A stretch of 13,935 nucleotides of DNA, taken from assembly GCA_945988915.1 (NCBI GenBank), contig CAMFTS010000023.1, positions 1-13,935 of the forward strand, written 5' to 3'. The notes under the pieces were generated by a model that made no database searches, had not been told where the DNA came from, and saw only the letters and a list, made by a program, of their open reading frames with translations. This document shows positions 6,590 to 13,870 of the stretch, one piece after another; the stretch's first letter is position 1; the number at the start of each line of letters is the position of its first letter. The translations under genes were made by a program, and so were the position numbers. The DNA comes from an uncultured Clostridia bacterium. GTDB lineage: Bacteria; Bacillota; Clostridia; Oscillospirales; Acutalibacteraceae.

Positions 6590-6607
6590 TGTCGGCAGTT
6601 ATATAAT
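6579..6607 (+). promoter_or_regulatory. Sigma-A-like promoter of the DUF3795-like gene
   Basis: TTGATT (6579-6584) and a perfect TATAAT (6602-6607) are spaced by exactly 17 bp. The expected start near 6614 leaves a leader of about 16 nt carrying AAAGAGGTG before ATG 6630. The -35 box is made from the last three bases of the preceding terminator stem plus the start of its U-tract. Confidence 0.75.
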
Positions 6608-6629
6608 TATACGAAAAAGAGGTGTATAT

Positions 6630-7070
6630 ATGAAAAAATCACTTTGCGGTGCGGACTGCAAAAGCTGTCCGATGAATTCAACCTGCTGCGGCTGTGCCGA
6701 AAGCTGCGGAAAGCCATTCGGAGAGAAATGTATGATTGCAAAATGCTTTGAAGAAAGCGAAGAGAAATTCACACAGCTGAAAGAAAGAATTATTGAAGAA
6801 TTCAACAGCTTAAATATCAATGATATGGATAAGGTAACGGAGCTTTTTGCATTAAGAGGTGTATTTGTCAATATGGAATACACCTTGCCAAACGGCGAAA
6901 AGGTAAAATTCCTGAATGACAATAAAATTTACCTTGGCAATCAGCTTAAAAAGAATAATTCGGACAGGTGCTACGGAATTGCTGCCGATGAAAAATATCT
7001 TTTGGTTTCGGAATACGAGCAGGACGGCATAGATGCAGAATTGATAATTTATAAGCAGTTAAAAAAATAA
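6630..7070 (+). CDS. Cys-rich DUF3795-like protein
   Basis: The 146-residue protein starts with a dense cysteine cluster, nine Cys within residues 6-39 (CGADCKSC, CCGC, CGKPFGEKC, C39). This arrangement is typical of DUF3795 and related putative zinc- or iron-sulfur-binding proteins. The rest (40-146) is a small alpha/beta domain: helix FTQLKERIIEEFNSL, then strands including VFVNMEYTLPNGEKVKFL and KYLLVSEYEQDGIDAELIIYKQLKK. No enzymatic motif is seen and the function of the family is unknown. The start is fixed at ATG 6630 by AAAGAGGTG and by the promoter upstream. A longer in-frame extension would run back into the trio terminator and is not believable. The gene appears monocistronic and ends 13 nt before a strong hairpin. 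Confidence 0.82.
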   Translation: MKKSLCGADCKSCPMNSTCCGCAESCGKPFGEKCMIAKCFEESEEKFTQLKERIIEEFNSLNINDMDKVTELFALRGVFVNMEYTLPNGEKVKFLNDNKIYLGNQLKKNNSDRCYGIAADEKYLLVSEYEQDGIDAELIIYKQLKK

Positions 7071-7083
7071 AACTATTTAAAAA

Positions 7084-7115
7084 AGTAAACCCCTTGCGAT
7101 TGCAGGGGGTTTACT
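7084..7115. terminator. Strong hairpin terminator between convergent transcription units
   Basis: A 14-bp stem, AGTAAACCCCTTGC (7084-7097) with GCAGGGGGTTTACT (7102-7115), has one G-T pair and the loop GATT. On the minus strand it is followed by TTTTAAATAG and further T-runs, so it is best suited to ending the mannosidase operon. On the plus strand the downstream GCGCTTTAATTT is a weaker tail, but the hairpin sits 13 nt after the DUF3795-like stop and may serve both. Confidence 0.85.
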
Positions 7116-7155
7116 GCGCTTTAATTTATGTATTCGGAAAGCTTTTCATACTGTT

Positions 7156-7204
7156 TTGTATTTCATAATACAATAGTTTATTTTTAACTAAGCAGTCACT
7201 GCTT
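7156..7204. repeat. Two small inverted repeats downstream of the mannosidase gene
   Basis: Between the mannosidase stop (7212) and the strong terminator are two extra perfect inverted repeats. AAGCAG/CTGCTT (7190-7204) has a 3-nt loop and TTGTATT/AATACAA (7156-7173) has a 4-nt loop. Neither has a strong U-tract. They may protect the 3' end of the leftward mRNA or simply be AT-rich chance structures. Confidence 0.4.
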
Positions 7205-7211
7205 GCAAGAA

Positions 7212-10200
7212 TCAGTAATCCTTGCCTCTGCCGTCATCTCTCATAAAATGGCCTTTATCGCGAAGATTACGGAATTTTTTCTGCGTTTTATAATCCTTTA
7301 ATTCACTGCTTGTCATTTCAAATGTAAACGGACGCTTATTCTCTACACTGTCATATACTTCCGAAATAAGCTTGGCGTTATCCGAATAAACTTCGCTTGC
7401 GGCAAGAATAACAATATCGCTGTCAATGGGCAAAACAATGCTCGTTGCACCGTTAGTCTGTATTTCGGCAACATAGAAATACAGACCTTTTGCGATTAAA
7501 TCCTTACCGCTCAATGAATGTGCGTGAGTTGCTTCGTAACCGAGCTTGCCGTCTTTAATATAAGCAGTTTCTTTGAAATCATATAAATCCCAGCGTGCAA
7601 AGCGTTCCGTCATTGAATAAACCTTTGCTTTCTGAATATTATTGTCAACCTTGAATTCAACCTCTTTATCGCCTTTTAATGATGCACAGAGAACAGCTAA
7701 TTTTTTAGCTTCGGCAGAAAGCCTGATTTCCTGACCGTTTGCAATAACGGCATTTTTGTCTTCCTTACCAATCGTGAATTCTGCACCGCAAGAATTGACT
7801 TTATCAGGTGTTATTTCAAGCGGAATATTATAGCTGAATTCACCGATTTCATTTTGCTTTGTGATAATTTTCTTATCATAATCAAGCTTGACAGCTTTGC
7901 TTTCGGCTTTCTTTGAATTGATTCCGGATTTTTTGAGCTTTAATGCAAAGCTCTTGATTTCATACGGTTTGAATGAGCAAACGAGTTTGCCGTTTTTAAC
8001 CGTCGCTGAAGCCTTAAATTCTTCGCTTGCGTATATTTCTTTTGCACTTTCTATTCCCGCGCCGAGAGTAAGTGTGAATTCTTCAATGCTCTTATTTGCG
8101 CCCTCATTAAGCCTGACAACGATTTCATCGCCGATTTCAGCTTTTTTAATCGCACGAATTATAACATCATTTGTTGAAACCTCTCCGAAAGAATAATCAG
8201 AGCCCAAAGCGCCGTCATGTTTTTCACATTCAAAAGCAGTCATCGGCGTAATAAACTCACGGCAGGCGAGCTGTGTATCTGTGCCCACACTTCCTGCGTG
8301 ACTGAAAATTGCAAATGAATATCTGTTAAGACCGAGATCCATAAAAGATTGCATAGAGTCAATTTTATAGTTGCCTTTAGGAGTATGCAAAGCGGTAAGA
8401 CGGAGCGTGTTATCGTTGAATTTGTCCCAACCGTATTTACATTCGCTTATAACCGAAACACCGTATGAACCGTCTTTATCTGTAATGTCAGCCCACTTTT
8501 GCGCAGGAACTTCAAAAAGCTTTTCTGACATATTTTCACGCTCAATAGCGCCTAAACCGAGGTCAAATGAAGCCTTTCCATTACTGCAGGTAAAAGCAAA
8601 TTTATGTTTTGCCATAGTCTGTAACGACTGCCATTCGATTTCGGTATAAATTTCAACAAATTTACCGTTGCTCGTAAGGGCAATAATATTAGTAAAGGTG
8701 CTTCTGTCATACTTTTGCGTTACCTTGACAGCAATTCTTGCTTTGCCGTTTTCAACAATTTCAGACTTCACGATTTTCGGTATTCTGTCAGCCTCTTTGC
8801 AAGCTTCTTTGTAATTCATTTCCCAAGCGGGCCAATCCTTTGAACCCGTATATCTGAACAAACCGAGCGAAACAGGCTCTTTGAGTAATTCTTTGCCGAG
8901 TGATTTATCGGTAATAGAGGTAATATCACCGTTTTTATTGAGCTTAACAATATATTTACTGTTTTCAAGTGAATTCTTGCTGACAGTTAAATCACTTTTA
9001 ATGCTGCACGGAGTATCACTTTCAACAATATCATAAATTTTAGTGCCGAGTGATTTTACGGTAGCCAAGAATACTATTTCCGTCTTGCCGTCAGTCAGCT
9101 TTTTTGTCTGCGATTTTATCTCCGTGCCGTCCTTGTTAAGAACTTTTACGAATTCTGAATCTATACCGTCAACTGTTATTTTAACAGCGCCTGTGCGTTC
9201 TTCTTCCATAGCGTTATATACACTTATTGCCTTGCCCTTGCACCAAGAGGTGTCGAGCAGGGAAGAAAAGGCAGAGGCTGACGCTTCCAATTCATTCTTG
9301 AACTGATTTAACGACATAGCATAGTCATTCCAGGAGCGCTTATATACTCTCTGACAGGAGGTACCGGGTATATCGTCGTGGAACTGATGAGCAATAAATC
9401 TTTTCCAGGAGCGAGTAAGACTTTCTTTGTTATAATTTGATGTACCGAAATAATCCGACATAACTCCTGAACGCTCTGCAAGGTCAGCAAGCTCTTCACA
9501 GCGTCTGTTCCAACGCTTGCCTATTGCTCTTGAGGTGTATCCTCCGACAGCGTGATTCTGCATAACAAGTTCATTTTTCCAAACAGGCAGCTTTGCTTTT
9601 TGCTCAGGTGTGAATTCCTCGTCGATATCGTGATAAATTTCATCGGCATATGCAGAAACTACTTCAATATCGCTCTTACTGTTTTTAGCTATTTCTTTTT
9701 CAACAAATTTAACCGATTTTTCCTTTGGAGCACCGCCTCTGTCACCGACTCCGTGGAATACATATGTCAGGTTGAGACCGTATTTTTCATTCTCTTTAAA
9801 CTTGTTGAGAATAAAATCCCAGTCACGAAGCTTTCTGAATGTAAAAGTGTAATCGTGAGGATTAACCGACGCATAGATCTCCTCACCGTCAACGCCCTGC
9901 CATCTGCCTATGTCAAAAGGAATTCCGTAAGCACTGCCCCAGGCGAGCTTTTGCGTTGTAAATCCCATAAGATTTGAATGATGGGCAATGCTCGGCAAAG
10001 CCCAGCCGAATCCGAAGCAGTCGGGAAGATAAATATCAACAGAACGCTTTCCGAATTCTTTATCAAAATATGAATTTCCGATGAGAATATTTCTCATAAG
10101 AGCCTCGGGCGAGGGGATATTGACATCGCCGTTTTCAAATGATGAGCCGCACACATGCCATCTTCCCTTGGCAATATATTCTTTCATTTTCTCAAATAAT

Positions 10201-10397
10201 TCAGGATAGTATTCTTTCATAAGCTCATATCTGTACGAGCCCTCAAAAGAAAAAGTGTAATTCGGATATTTTTCAAACAGTTTGAAATTGTCAACGAGTG
10301 TGTTATAAATATATTTTTCTATTGTTTCTTCAAAATCCCAGCTCCAAACCGTGTCAAGATGCGCTGTTGCAACGGTATAAATCTTTTTCTTTGACAT
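7212..10397 (-). CDS. Alpha-mannosidase, GH38
   Basis: The 1061-residue protein is a full-length GH38 retaining, zinc-dependent alpha-mannosidase. The expected zinc ligands appear in order: AHLDTVW (H13, D15), YLPDCFGFGWALP with nucleophile D126, and AHQFHDDIPGTS with H340. Residues 1-350 are the catalytic barrel and helical domain; the long remainder is the beta-sandwich part seen in large GH38 enzymes. There is no signal peptide, so it should act in the cytoplasm on imported alpha-mannosides such as N-glycan or fungal mannan fragments. Linkage specificity cannot be read from sequence. ATG 10397 follows AGGAG by 6 nt. It lies 12 nt after the zinc-ribbon membrane protein and is the last gene of the leftward operon, ending before the hairpins at 7084-7204. 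Confidence 0.95.
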   Translation of the reverse strand: MSKKKIYTVATAHLDTVWSWDFEETIEKYIYNTLVDNFKLFEKYPNYTFSFEGSYRYELMKEYYPELFEKMKEYIAKGRWHVCGSSFENGDVNIPSPEALMRNILIGNSYFDKEFGKRSVDIYLPDCFGFGWALPSIAHHSNLMGFTTQKLAWGSAYGIPFDIGRWQGVDGEEIYASVNPHDYTFTFRKLRDWDFILNKFKENEKYGLNLTYVFHGVGDRGGAPKEKSVKFVEKEIAKNSKSDIEVVSAYADEIYHDIDEEFTPEQKAKLPVWKNELVMQNHAVGGYTSRAIGKRWNRRCEELADLAERSGVMSDYFGTSNYNKESLTRSWKRFIAHQFHDDIPGTSCQRVYKRSWNDYAMSLNQFKNELEASASAFSSLLDTSWCKGKAISVYNAMEEERTGAVKITVDGIDSEFVKVLNKDGTEIKSQTKKLTDGKTEIVFLATVKSLGTKIYDIVESDTPCSIKSDLTVSKNSLENSKYIVKLNKNGDITSITDKSLGKELLKEPVSLGLFRYTGSKDWPAWEMNYKEACKEADRIPKIVKSEIVENGKARIAVKVTQKYDRSTFTNIIALTSNGKFVEIYTEIEWQSLQTMAKHKFAFTCSNGKASFDLGLGAIERENMSEKLFEVPAQKWADITDKDGSYGVSVISECKYGWDKFNDNTLRLTALHTPKGNYKIDSMQSFMDLGLNRYSFAIFSHAGSVGTDTQLACREFITPMTAFECEKHDGALGSDYSFGEVSTNDVIIRAIKKAEIGDEIVVRLNEGANKSIEEFTLTLGAGIESAKEIYASEEFKASATVKNGKLVCSFKPYEIKSFALKLKKSGINSKKAESKAVKLDYDKKIITKQNEIGEFSYNIPLEITPDKVNSCGAEFTIGKEDKNAVIANGQEIRLSAEAKKLAVLCASLKGDKEVEFKVDNNIQKAKVYSMTERFARWDLYDFKETAYIKDGKLGYEATHAHSLSGKDLIAKGLYFYVAEIQTNGATSIVLPIDSDIVILAASEVYSDNAKLISEVYDSVENKRPFTFEMTSSELKDYKTQKKFRNLRDKGHFMRDDGRGKDY

Positions 10398-10409
10398 ATT
10401 GAACTCCTG

Positions 10410-11027
10410 TTATGCGTTGATTTTTTTATTAACGATGAAATGTAAAATATCACAAGTAATATAAATTGCAAGCGTTAAAAACCAGCCTGAACCGAACGAA
10501 CCGCCTGAAAGATTAACGGCAATTCCGAGTACTGCGAATACCGAAAGGTTAATTGCCGAAAAAATAATATTCCTTGTCAGACCTTTCTTTCCTGCACTGA
10601 ATAAGCTTGCAATTATTTCCGCAAGCGAGAGCAGAATCACAAGCACCATTGTCAGAACGGAAAGCAGATAAGCGGTATTTGAAAGCACCGCGTCAATGCT
10701 GAAACCGCCTTTGATTATTCCCATAATAAATGAAATAAGACTTATGCTTTCACCGTTGACCTTATACATAGGCAAGCACATTGAGCCCAACGGTGTAAAA
10801 AACAGAACGAGCCTGATTATGTGAACAGGTGATGCAACGGTTGAGTTCTTTATTAAGCTGACGAAACGGTTAAAAGCATCAACTTCTTTTTTTGCCTTTT
10901 CGGCATCTGCCTGTAATCTTTCGTCAAGATTATAATATAGTAAATTTGTCTTGCATTTCGGACATTCCTGCTTTAAATAGAAAATACTCAGCTTTTCGCC
11001 GCAGTGCGGACATTTATTATCAACCAT
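10410..11027 (-). CDS. Zinc-ribbon multi-pass membrane protein of unknown function
   Basis: The 205-residue protein combines an N-terminal zinc ribbon, CPHC (6-9) and CPKC (22-25), with a short charged helix (35-58). Four or five membrane segments follow, at about 69-89, 95-108 (weak), 119-143, 153-174 and 181-199. Zinc-ribbon membrane proteins of this type are common in Firmicutes and mostly uncharacterised. The start is set at ATG 11027 because GGGAGGTG stands 6 nt upstream; the in-frame GTG at 11036 lies inside that site. Its ATG overlaps the stop of the transporter gene (ATGGTTGA, 8 nt), showing translational coupling between the two. The position between transporter and mannosidase suggests a role in the same uptake pathway, for example as an accessory subunit, but nothing in the sequence proves it. 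Confidence 0.8.
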   Translation of the reverse strand: MVDNKCPHCGEKLSIFYLKQECPKCKTNLLYYNLDERLQADAEKAKKEVDAFNRFVSLIKNSTVASPVHIIRLVLFFTPLGSMCLPMYKVNGESISLISFIMGIIKGGFSIDAVLSNTAYLLSVLTMVLVILLSLAEIIASLFSAGKKGLTRNIIFSAINLSVFAVLGIAVNLSGGSFGSGWFLTLAIYITCDILHFIVNKKINA

Positions 11028-12483
11028 TGTTTTCACCTCCCGAAAGTTCTTTTGAAAGTTCAGCGTGACGAGCGCTTAAGTCTTCACGAATCTGTTTTAG
11101 CTTTTCGCCTGTAAGATCGTACCAAATATAAGGAATAAGCGTTAAAAGACCGAGCAGGTGAGGAACAAAGGTGAACAGCGCCCAAATGTATATGTCTGTA
11201 TTATCACCCTTAACCGTAACTGTTTCCGAAGTGCCTTCAATTACCTTGAACGATAAGCCTATTACCGGCAAAAGAGCCGCACTCAGCGAGGTGGAAAGCG
11301 AGCCTGTAAGCTTGCCGACAAAGGTCAGTACGGAAAATGAAATTCCCTCGTACCGTTCGCCTGTTTTCCATTCCATATAGTCAACCGTATCGCCGATCAT
11401 TTCGGTCGGAATAACAGCATTGACTGTACTGAAAAAGCTGAATACAAGGTTTTGACACATTAAAAGCGGAATGACAACATAGTAGTTTGTGAAGTTTTTA
11501 TAGCCTATCAGGAAAACAACTGTGCCGACAATAAGCTTTGAAAAACCGCTTAAGAAAATAATCTGTCTGTTGTCAAATTTAGCCTTGAGTTTAGGAATAA
11601 GCAAATATGTAACAAAGCCAAGAATTGTACCCGGCAATGCAATAATTAAAGCAAGCGAATTCAACTGAACGACCTCGGAATAATAGTAGGTCGCAAATAC
11701 GCCGGAAAGTCCGCCGAATGAACTCAAAACGCTTGAAATGATTATCATAAACAAGGGCTTGTTCTTGAACATCACTTTAAAGCCCTCAATAACGCTTGGC
11801 TCTTTTACCGACTGAACAACTCTTTCCTTTGTGCAGATACCTGCAAGTGAGAACAATCCTGTGCCGAGTGTTCCTGCAATTACCGCCATAAGCAAGAATA
11901 CCTGGGAAAGAGAAAGTGAGATTATACCGTTGTTGCTCAAGTCCATCAAGACAACGAGTACTGTTGATGAAAGTCCGCCGAAAATACCCGAAATGAAACG
12001 GGCAGAAGAAATAGCTCTTGTTCTGTCGGACGGTGACGGACTGATAGCTGCACTCATACCCCAAAACGGAATATCGCCGATAGTGTAGAAAAATTCCCAA
12101 ATGAAATATGAGATATACATATAGACAATTTTAATTGTCATAGACTTAACGTCCTGTAAAAGTATAGGACCTGAGAAAAGCAAGATTGTGAAAACGGAAA
12201 GCGGAAGCGGAACAAAGAGAAGATACGGACGCAATTTGCCGAATCTTGTTCTTGTTCTGTCAACAACCGCACCCATGAGCGGATCGTTTACGGTATCCCA
12301 TATTCCGAGTACAAGAATCATAATTGAAACTGCCTGTGCCGGCAGACCGAATACCTTTGTAAAGAACAGCGACATATATCCGCCTGCAACAAGATTGTAG
12401 CCGAAACACTGTCCTGCGTTTGCAATTCCGTATGCGACATTCTCTTTTATGCCGACATAACGGATTTCTTTTTCATTTCCCAT
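11020..12483 (-). CDS. GPH-family (MelB-like) sugar:cation symporter
   Basis: The 487-residue, twelve-helix protein belongs to the glycoside-pentoside-hexuronide:cation symporter branch of the MFS superfamily. The diagnostic segment WDTVNDPLMGAVVDRT (62-77) contains D63 and D67, which align with the cation-site aspartates D55 and D59 of MelB. TRFGKLRPYLL follows in the first cytoplasmic loop. A late QNLVFSFFSTVNAVIPTEM and DTVDYMEWKTGERYEG are also family-typical. It would import an unphosphorylated glycoside using Na+ or H+. The start is placed at ATG 12483 (MGNEKEI), 7 nt after the GH4 stop; an in-frame extension back to 12573 would lie inside the GH4 gene and does not look like transporter sequence. 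The sugar is presumably the substrate of GH4 or GH38. Confidence 0.92.
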   Translation of the reverse strand: MGNEKEIRYVGIKENVAYGIANAGQCFGYNLVAGGYMSLFFTKVFGLPAQAVSIMILVLGIWDTVNDPLMGAVVDRTRTRFGKLRPYLLFVPLPLSVFTILLFSGPILLQDVKSMTIKIVYMYISYFIWEFFYTIGDIPFWGMSAAISPSPSDRTRAISSARFISGIFGGLSSTVLVVLMDLSNNGIISLSLSQVFLLMAVIAGTLGTGLFSLAGICTKERVVQSVKEPSVIEGFKVMFKNKPLFMIIISSVLSSFGGLSGVFATYYYSEVVQLNSLALIIALPGTILGFVTYLLIPKLKAKFDNRQIIFLSGFSKLIVGTVVFLIGYKNFTNYYVVIPLLMCQNLVFSFFSTVNAVIPTEMIGDTVDYMEWKTGERYEGISFSVLTFVGKLTGSLSTSLSAALLPVIGLSFKVIEGTSETVTVKGDNTDIYIWALFTFVPHLLGLLTLIPYIWYDLTGEKLKQIREDLSARHAELSKELSGGENNG

Positions 12484-12490
12484 ATTATAC

Positions 12491-13864
12491 TCATTCCCAT
12501 CCGAAGCTGAATTTTTTGTTGTGATCAATATATTCATCAATAAGCTTTGTAGCCAACGAGTAAGAATTGACAAGAGGATGAAGTGTTAATGCTTCAACTG
12601 CTGCCTGTCTGCTATGCTCTCTGATAGCTTTTGAAGAAAGGCGTTCATACATTTTAACCCGTCTTATAATTTCAAGGTTTTGCTCGTCAACCTCACCGAT
12701 TTTGTGAGGAATACAGCTGTCCTTATTTACATCACAGGTGATTTCAACGACATCATCATCACGAAGACCGAAAATAGCACCGTCATTCGGAATACACATA
12801 ATCATAGTACCTGTTGTACCGCTCTGTGCATTTTTAATGTATTCAAGCGCGACACCGGCATAACCGCCGTCGTCTTCTTCGTAAATATCGAATTTCCAAA
12901 CGCTGTTCTTTTTAACTCCCGTTTCACTTGCCATATAACTGCCTTCGCGTACACCGTACCATTTGCAGAATACCTCAAGACAGGCGTCAAAATCATTTTC
13001 GATATCCATTTTTGAAAGCTCGGCAGTCATACTCTTGTTGACTTCGCAAATCAATTCACCGCGCGTCCTGTCAGCTTTCAATATGTTTTCAACCGCTTTT
13101 TCACGGTAATAGAAATAGTAAAGATACTCATTTAAAATGCATTTTCTTTCTTGTAAAAGAGATTTTTCAAAATATCGCATATCAGTTTTCTTATATGCTT
13201 CGTCATTCTCTATAAGTTCCTGCATAATCTCTCTGCCGGATAGTGTAATGCTTTTAAAATATGACAAATGGTTGAGTCCGTAACATTCGCCCTTAATTTC
13301 ATTAGGGTCTGCATTACAGAGCTTGGCAAAGCTTCTCAGCATTCCCGACGGAGCGTCGCAAATTCCGTAGGTAAAATCATATCCCATATCGCGAAGCGTT
13401 TGTGATACAACGCCTGCGGGGTTTGTAAAGTTGAATACCTTTACAGTAGATTTTGAGTACTTTTTGATTAATTCACAGTATTCTGCAAGTGCAGGAACAC
13501 TTCTCATTGCGAATGAAAATCCTGCCGCGCCCGTCGTTTCCTGACCGAGTACACCGTATGAGAGAGCAATTCTCTCGTCTCGTACTCTCATTTCATCTTC
13601 ACCGACGCGAATCGTTGTAATAACATAGTCTGCATCACTGACCGCAGTAACCGGGTCTGATGTTAATACGAAATTCAATTCAGGATTCAATTTGAAAGCA
13701 ACCTGTTTTGCCATTTTTCCGTATATATTCAGTTTTGTTTCATTGTTGTCCTGAAAGCAAAGCTCGTCAATATGCAGCTCCTTTGATTTCTGAGCTATAC
13801 TTTTAGCCAAAAACATTGAGCGGACTCCACCGCCGCCGATTACCGTGATTTTAATGATAAACAC
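12491..13864 (-). CDS. GH4 family NAD- and metal-dependent glycosidase (6-phospho-beta-glucosidase-like)
   Basis: GH4 enzymes use NAD and a divalent metal to cleave glycosides by oxidation, elimination and re-reduction. Visible features, numbered from GTG 13864, are the Rossmann loop VIGGGGVRS (8-16), GQETTGAAGFSFAMR (107-121), NFTNPAGVV, the metal-binding Cys in GICDAPSGM (C169) and His in GLNHLSY (H199), and a Tyr-rich YLYYFYY that should hold the catalytic base. Overall it resembles enzymes annotated 6-phospho-beta-glucosidase. However, the signature after Cys is DAP, not the NVP of that group, and the partner transporter is not a PTS, so phosphorylated substrate is doubtful. The in-frame GTG at 13864 overlaps the GGGGTG ribosome binding site. 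Translation more likely starts at ATT 13855, giving MKITVIGGGG. It begins about 6 nt after the upstream gene. Confidence 0.88.
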   Translation of the reverse strand: MFIIKITVIGGGGVRSMFLAKSIAQKSKELHIDELCFQDNNETKLNIYGKMAKQVAFKLNPELNFVLTSDPVTAVSDADYVITTIRVGEDEMRVRDERIALSYGVLGQETTGAAGFSFAMRSVPALAEYCELIKKYSKSTVKVFNFTNPAGVVSQTLRDMGYDFTYGICDAPSGMLRSFAKLCNADPNEIKGECYGLNHLSYFKSITLSGREIMQELIENDEAYKKTDMRYFEKSLLQERKCILNEYLYYFYYREKAVENILKADRTRGELICEVNKSMTAELSKMDIENDFDACLEVFCKWYGVREGSYMASETGVKKNSVWKFDIYEEDDGGYAGVALEYIKNAQSGTTGTMIMCIPNDGAIFGLRDDDVVEITCDVNKDSCIPHKIGEVDEQNLEIIRRVKMYERLSSKAIREHSRQAAVEALTLHPLVNSYSLATKLIDEYIDHNKKFSFGWE

Positions 13865-13867
13865 CCC
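13862..13867 (-). promoter_or_regulatory. Ribosome binding site pointing to an ATT start for the GH4 gene
   Basis: GGGGTG on the minus strand lies 6 nt before ATT at 13855-13853. The endonuclease/phosphatase-family gene has the same arrangement in this window: GGGGTG, 6 nt, then ATG 1309, with near-identical spacers TTTATC and TTTAAT. The only conventional start nearby, GTG 13864-13862, is itself part of this motif and has no ribosome binding site of its own. Confidence 0.55.
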
Positions 13868-13870
13868 ATT

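Noticed and set aside
6561..6629. N-terminal extension of the DUF3795-like protein
   Set aside because: The 23 extra codons would be translated from the trio terminator and the gene's own promoter. A good ribosome binding site sits before ATG 6630 instead.
9552..9977. 141-codon open frame on the plus strand opposite the GH38 gene
   Set aside because: It is antisense to a long, clearly conserved coding region, has no ribosome binding site I can see and its product has no sensible composition or motif. Overlaps of this kind are shadows of the real gene.
11786..12100. 104-codon open frame on the minus strand in another frame of the symporter gene
   Set aside because: It lies fully inside the well-supported GPH symporter, and its product shows no domain features.
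12484..12573. 30-codon N-terminal extension of the symporter
   Set aside because: It lies inside the end of the GH4 gene and does not resemble the start of a GPH symporter, whereas ATG 12483 gives the usual short polar N-terminus before helix 1.
12491..13864. Reading the GH4 plus GPH pair as a classical melA-melB melibiose operon
   Set aside because: The pairing is similar, but the GH4 protein has GQETTGAAGF and CDAP rather than the alpha-galactosidase CH-type signature, so it is not MelA.
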